Shown here: positions 62,541 to 64,000 of the stretch, one piece after another
Numbering within the stretch: the stretch's first letter is position 1
Layout of the letters: each line of letters starts with the position of its first letter
Assembly: GCF_029892785.1 (NCBI RefSeq)
Contig: NZ_JARXXA010000002.1
Span: forward strand, 186,001 to 250,000
From: Parabacteroides sp. PH5-46
GTDB taxonomy: Bacteria > Bacteroidota > Bacteroidia > Bacteroidales > Tannerellaceae
Length of the DNA stretch: 64,000 bases
Reading direction: 5' to 3'
Notes under the pieces: generated by a model
Seen by the model: the letters and a program-made list of their open reading frames with translations, nothing else
The model's database searches: none
Told to the model about the DNA's origin: nothing
Made by a program: the position numbers and the translations under genes

Positions 62541-62579
62541 AAAGGAAGCCGCTCTGAACAAAACAGGGCGGCTTTCTTT
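62541..62579. terminator. Bidirectional terminator between the acetyltransferase and exbD genes
   Basis: AAAGgAAGCCGCtCTG pairs with CAGgGCGGCTTtCTTT around a 7-nt loop, with A-rich and T-rich flanks. It sits between convergent stops at 62521 and 62603. Confidence 0.88.
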
Positions 62580-62602
62580 GTATTGTTATAGTCAGCTGAT
62601 TC

Positions 62603-63070
62603 TTAGTTCACACGTGGTGCGGCAGAATAACTGATCTTTAGTGCATATGCTTCACGAAGCGCTTGCTTTACGTCTGTAATGGTCCCCATCTTTGTTTCCT
62701 TGTCTGCTTTGATAGACACTGTCATAAATGGTTGATCCTCTTCCTTCATACTAGACTTTTCCTGAGCGATGTAATCCTGGATTTCCCCTGGTTCTGCAAA
62801 CTGGTCGTTTAACTGAAGACGGGTTTCAGTACCCATTTTAGCTTTGAACTCCTGTGTGGGCTCACCTATGTAAATGAATGTTACAAGTGATTTCTTTTCC
62901 AACTTTTGAAGTTCAGTAGCTTGTGGTGATCTGAACACAACCTTAAGTGTTACTTCACGCATGGATGTTACCATCATGATAAAGAACAAGAAAGCAAATA
63001 CTAAGTCAGGCAATGAGGAGGTGTTCAATTCGGGCATTTCGCGCCCACCGGCTTTATTAAATTTTCCCAT
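62603..63070 (-). CDS. exbD: ExbD/TolR-family energy-transduction protein
   Basis: 155 residues: short cytoplasmic N-terminus (MGKFNKAGGREMPELN), one membrane helix (about 22-40, LPDLVFAFLFFIMMVTSMR) with the conserved Asp in SLPDLVF, and a periplasmic domain ending in a Glu/Lys-rich stretch and SYSAAPRVN. ExbD uses the proton gradient with ExbB to energise TonB. Its start overlaps the stop of the second exbD gene (62603-63070 and 63070-63660 share one base). Confidence 0.9.
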   Translation of the reverse strand: MGKFNKAGGREMPELNTSSLPDLVFAFLFFIMMVTSMREVTLKVVFRSPQATELQKLEKKSLVTFIYIGEPTQEFKAKMGTETRLQLNDQFAEPGEIQDYIAQEKSSMKEEDQPFMTVSIKADKETKMGTITDVKQALREAYALKISYSAAPRVN

Positions 63071-63660
63071 TATTTATTCCCTCCATAATTTTTAGGTTCA
63101 GCTTCAGATATTTTTTGTGGATAGATATCCTGAACTGCCCTTTGTCTGTCTTCGTCCAAATCGGCAAAAGCTTTGCCAAATTTCTTTCTCGAAACATCAT
63201 CTCTTAATTCGTTATAAGCTGCTGCCAGCTCATTCTGAACATTTATATACGCCTGGTATTCTGTACCTCGGTCATTCTGCAAAGAAATTACGTGGTTTTT
63301 AGATACCATCATCTCTCCAAAGAATGGTACGTCAACAGGAACTTTCTCAGGCTTGTGCTCATCATTATATGGGTTTTCAATGAATTCCTTCACTTTGTCT
63401 TTGATTTGTCGGATTTCAGTATATTCCCCATTAATGGCCACCTGATTACTACTGTTAATCAACACCACCATTAGATTACGCTTTTTAATGTCGACATCTG
63501 ATTTTTTCTGATCTTTTGGAACTGGAGGAGGAAGACGTCTTGGTAAACCTCTGTCCGTATCCATTGAAGATGTCAAAAGGAAGAATAGAAGCAACATAAA
63601 AGCGATGTCGGCAGATGAAGTAGCATTAATACTAGGTGCTTTTCTTTTTTTTCTTGCCAT
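63070..63660 (-). CDS. exbD: ExbD/TolR-family energy-transduction protein, second copy
   Basis: 196 residues: basic N-terminus (MARKKRKAPSINATSSADIAFMLLLFF) with the conserved Asp in the membrane helix (SADIAFMLLLFFLLT), then a longer periplasmic domain. Paired ExbD paralogues are usual in Bacteroidetes TonB systems. The membrane-protein gene 63670 lies 9 bp upstream. Confidence 0.9.
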   Translation of the reverse strand: MARKKRKAPSINATSSADIAFMLLLFFLLTSSMDTDRGLPRRLPPPVPKDQKKSDVDIKKRNLMVVLINSSNQVAINGEYTEIRQIKDKVKEFIENPYNDEHKPEKVPVDVPFFGEMMVSKNHVISLQNDRGTEYQAYINVQNELAAAYNELRDDVSRKKFGKAFADLDEDRQRAVQDIYPQKISEAEPKNYGGNK

Positions 63661-63669
63661 AGCCTTTAA

Positions 63670-64000
63670 TTACTTAGAAAAAATTTTCTTTATACTTCCT
63701 CCAATAATAGCGAGAATAACCAATGCTGTCAGGATATATGTAGAATATAACCACATATCAGTTATCTTTAGCCAAAAAGGAACGTTAAAAACTTGCGCTT
63801 CAGAGTTTAATACATGTACTGGCGTGGTGTCTCCAAACGTATAAGAAAGGAACATCATTGCAGCGAATAATACAATAACTACCAGTCCCATAACTCCTCC
63901 CTTTGGATTGTTTTTAAAAGAAGAAGCAAATTGCCAGATTCCTAGCAGGATGGCAGCAAAAGCTGTCACGCCAAATAAGATGTATTGCCAGTAAAGTAGC
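63670..64000 (-). CDS. Small membrane protein of the ExbB-ExbD cluster, cut by the window edge
   Basis: The frame is open to the window edge, so the start lies beyond 64000; the GTG at 63969 is internal. About 110 residues are visible with three or four hydrophobic segments (TAFAAILLGIWQFASSF; GLVVIVLFAAMMFLSYTF; STYILTALVILAIIGG). Proteins of this size sit between ExbB/TolQ and ExbD in many Bacteroidales; function unknown. I expect an ExbB gene just outside the window. Confidence 0.75.
   Translation of the reverse strand, partial: LLYWQYILFGVTAFAAILLGIWQFASSFKNNPKGGVMGLVVIVLFAAMMFLSYTFGDTTPVHVLNSEAQVFNVPFWLKITDMWLYSTYILTALVILAIIGGSIKKIFSK

Overview
The window reads as a Bacteroidales chromosome, most likely Parabacteroides or a close relative. 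The genus is my inference; the order is well supported. Evidence for the order: a SusC/SusD pair with a hybrid two-component (HTCS) regulator, many promoters of the Bacteroidetes form TTTG-N19-21-TAnnTTTG, and typical families such as a DUF3575/DUF3868 pair, clostripain-type and C69 peptidases, and TonB-type receptors. I see no rRNA, tRNA, CRISPR array, insertion sequence or prophage. The only gap between genes above 300 bases (15498-15808) holds a terminator and a TPP riboswitch.

Layout. 1-5.9 kb: the end of an outer-membrane barrel gene, a VIT/VWA/DUF2135 protein with a SusC-like N-terminus, and dipeptidase pepD. 5.9-15.5 kb: a sugar- or glycan-uptake locus made of an HTCS regulator facing a susC-susD operon, with no glycosidase. 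15.5-19.3 kb: a TPP-riboswitch thiamine operon (TonB receptor, PnuT permease, thiamine pyrophosphokinase). 19.5-25.2 kb: asd, a lamin-tail-domain protein and a hybrid histidine kinase. 25.2-39.4 kb: a regulatory and export island with a deletion-fused response regulator/kinase relic, an intact NtrC-type regulator and kinase, two sigma-54 promoters and a MacB-like ABC export system with TolC and HlyD partners. 39.5-52.6 kb: a GHL10 lipoprotein, an AraC regulator next to DUF3868/DUF3575 genes, a clostripain-like lipoprotein, tcdA, lolD, a sodium symporter, a ComEA-like protein, an outer-membrane barrel, an unknown protein and an M16 peptidase. 52.8-64 kb: a SIS-domain isomerase and PfkB kinase, a phosphatase lipoprotein, a DEAD-box helicase, an AlbA_2/HATPase protein, two exported peptidases, an acetyltransferase, and an ExbD-ExbD-membrane-protein cluster cut by the window edge.

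The main discovery is a family of 84-bp intergenic arrays: five in 64 kb, at 902-985, 19297-19380, 28013-28096, 39381-39464 and 52660-52743. Each has four dyads (6-bp arm, 6-bp variable centre, 6-bp complementary arm) joined by three 4-bp linkers, giving a strict 22-bp period. Three share the same arms (TTCTCA/TGAGAA). The other two have unrelated arms but exactly the same metric. Three of the five lie between convergent genes.

Other notable points. The HTCS regulator is a pseudokinase: phospho-acceptor His to Asn, receiver Asp to Lys, and nucleotide-binding motifs lost, while its DNA-binding domain and a 21-bp-spaced direct-repeat operator remain. A 74-bp palindromic REP-like element is inserted in frame inside pnuT. 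A deletion of roughly 0.9 kb has fused an NtrC-type regulator to its kinase. Paired 16-bp dyads spaced 21 bp sit upstream of two sigma-54 promoters, and the promoter positions decide two gene starts.
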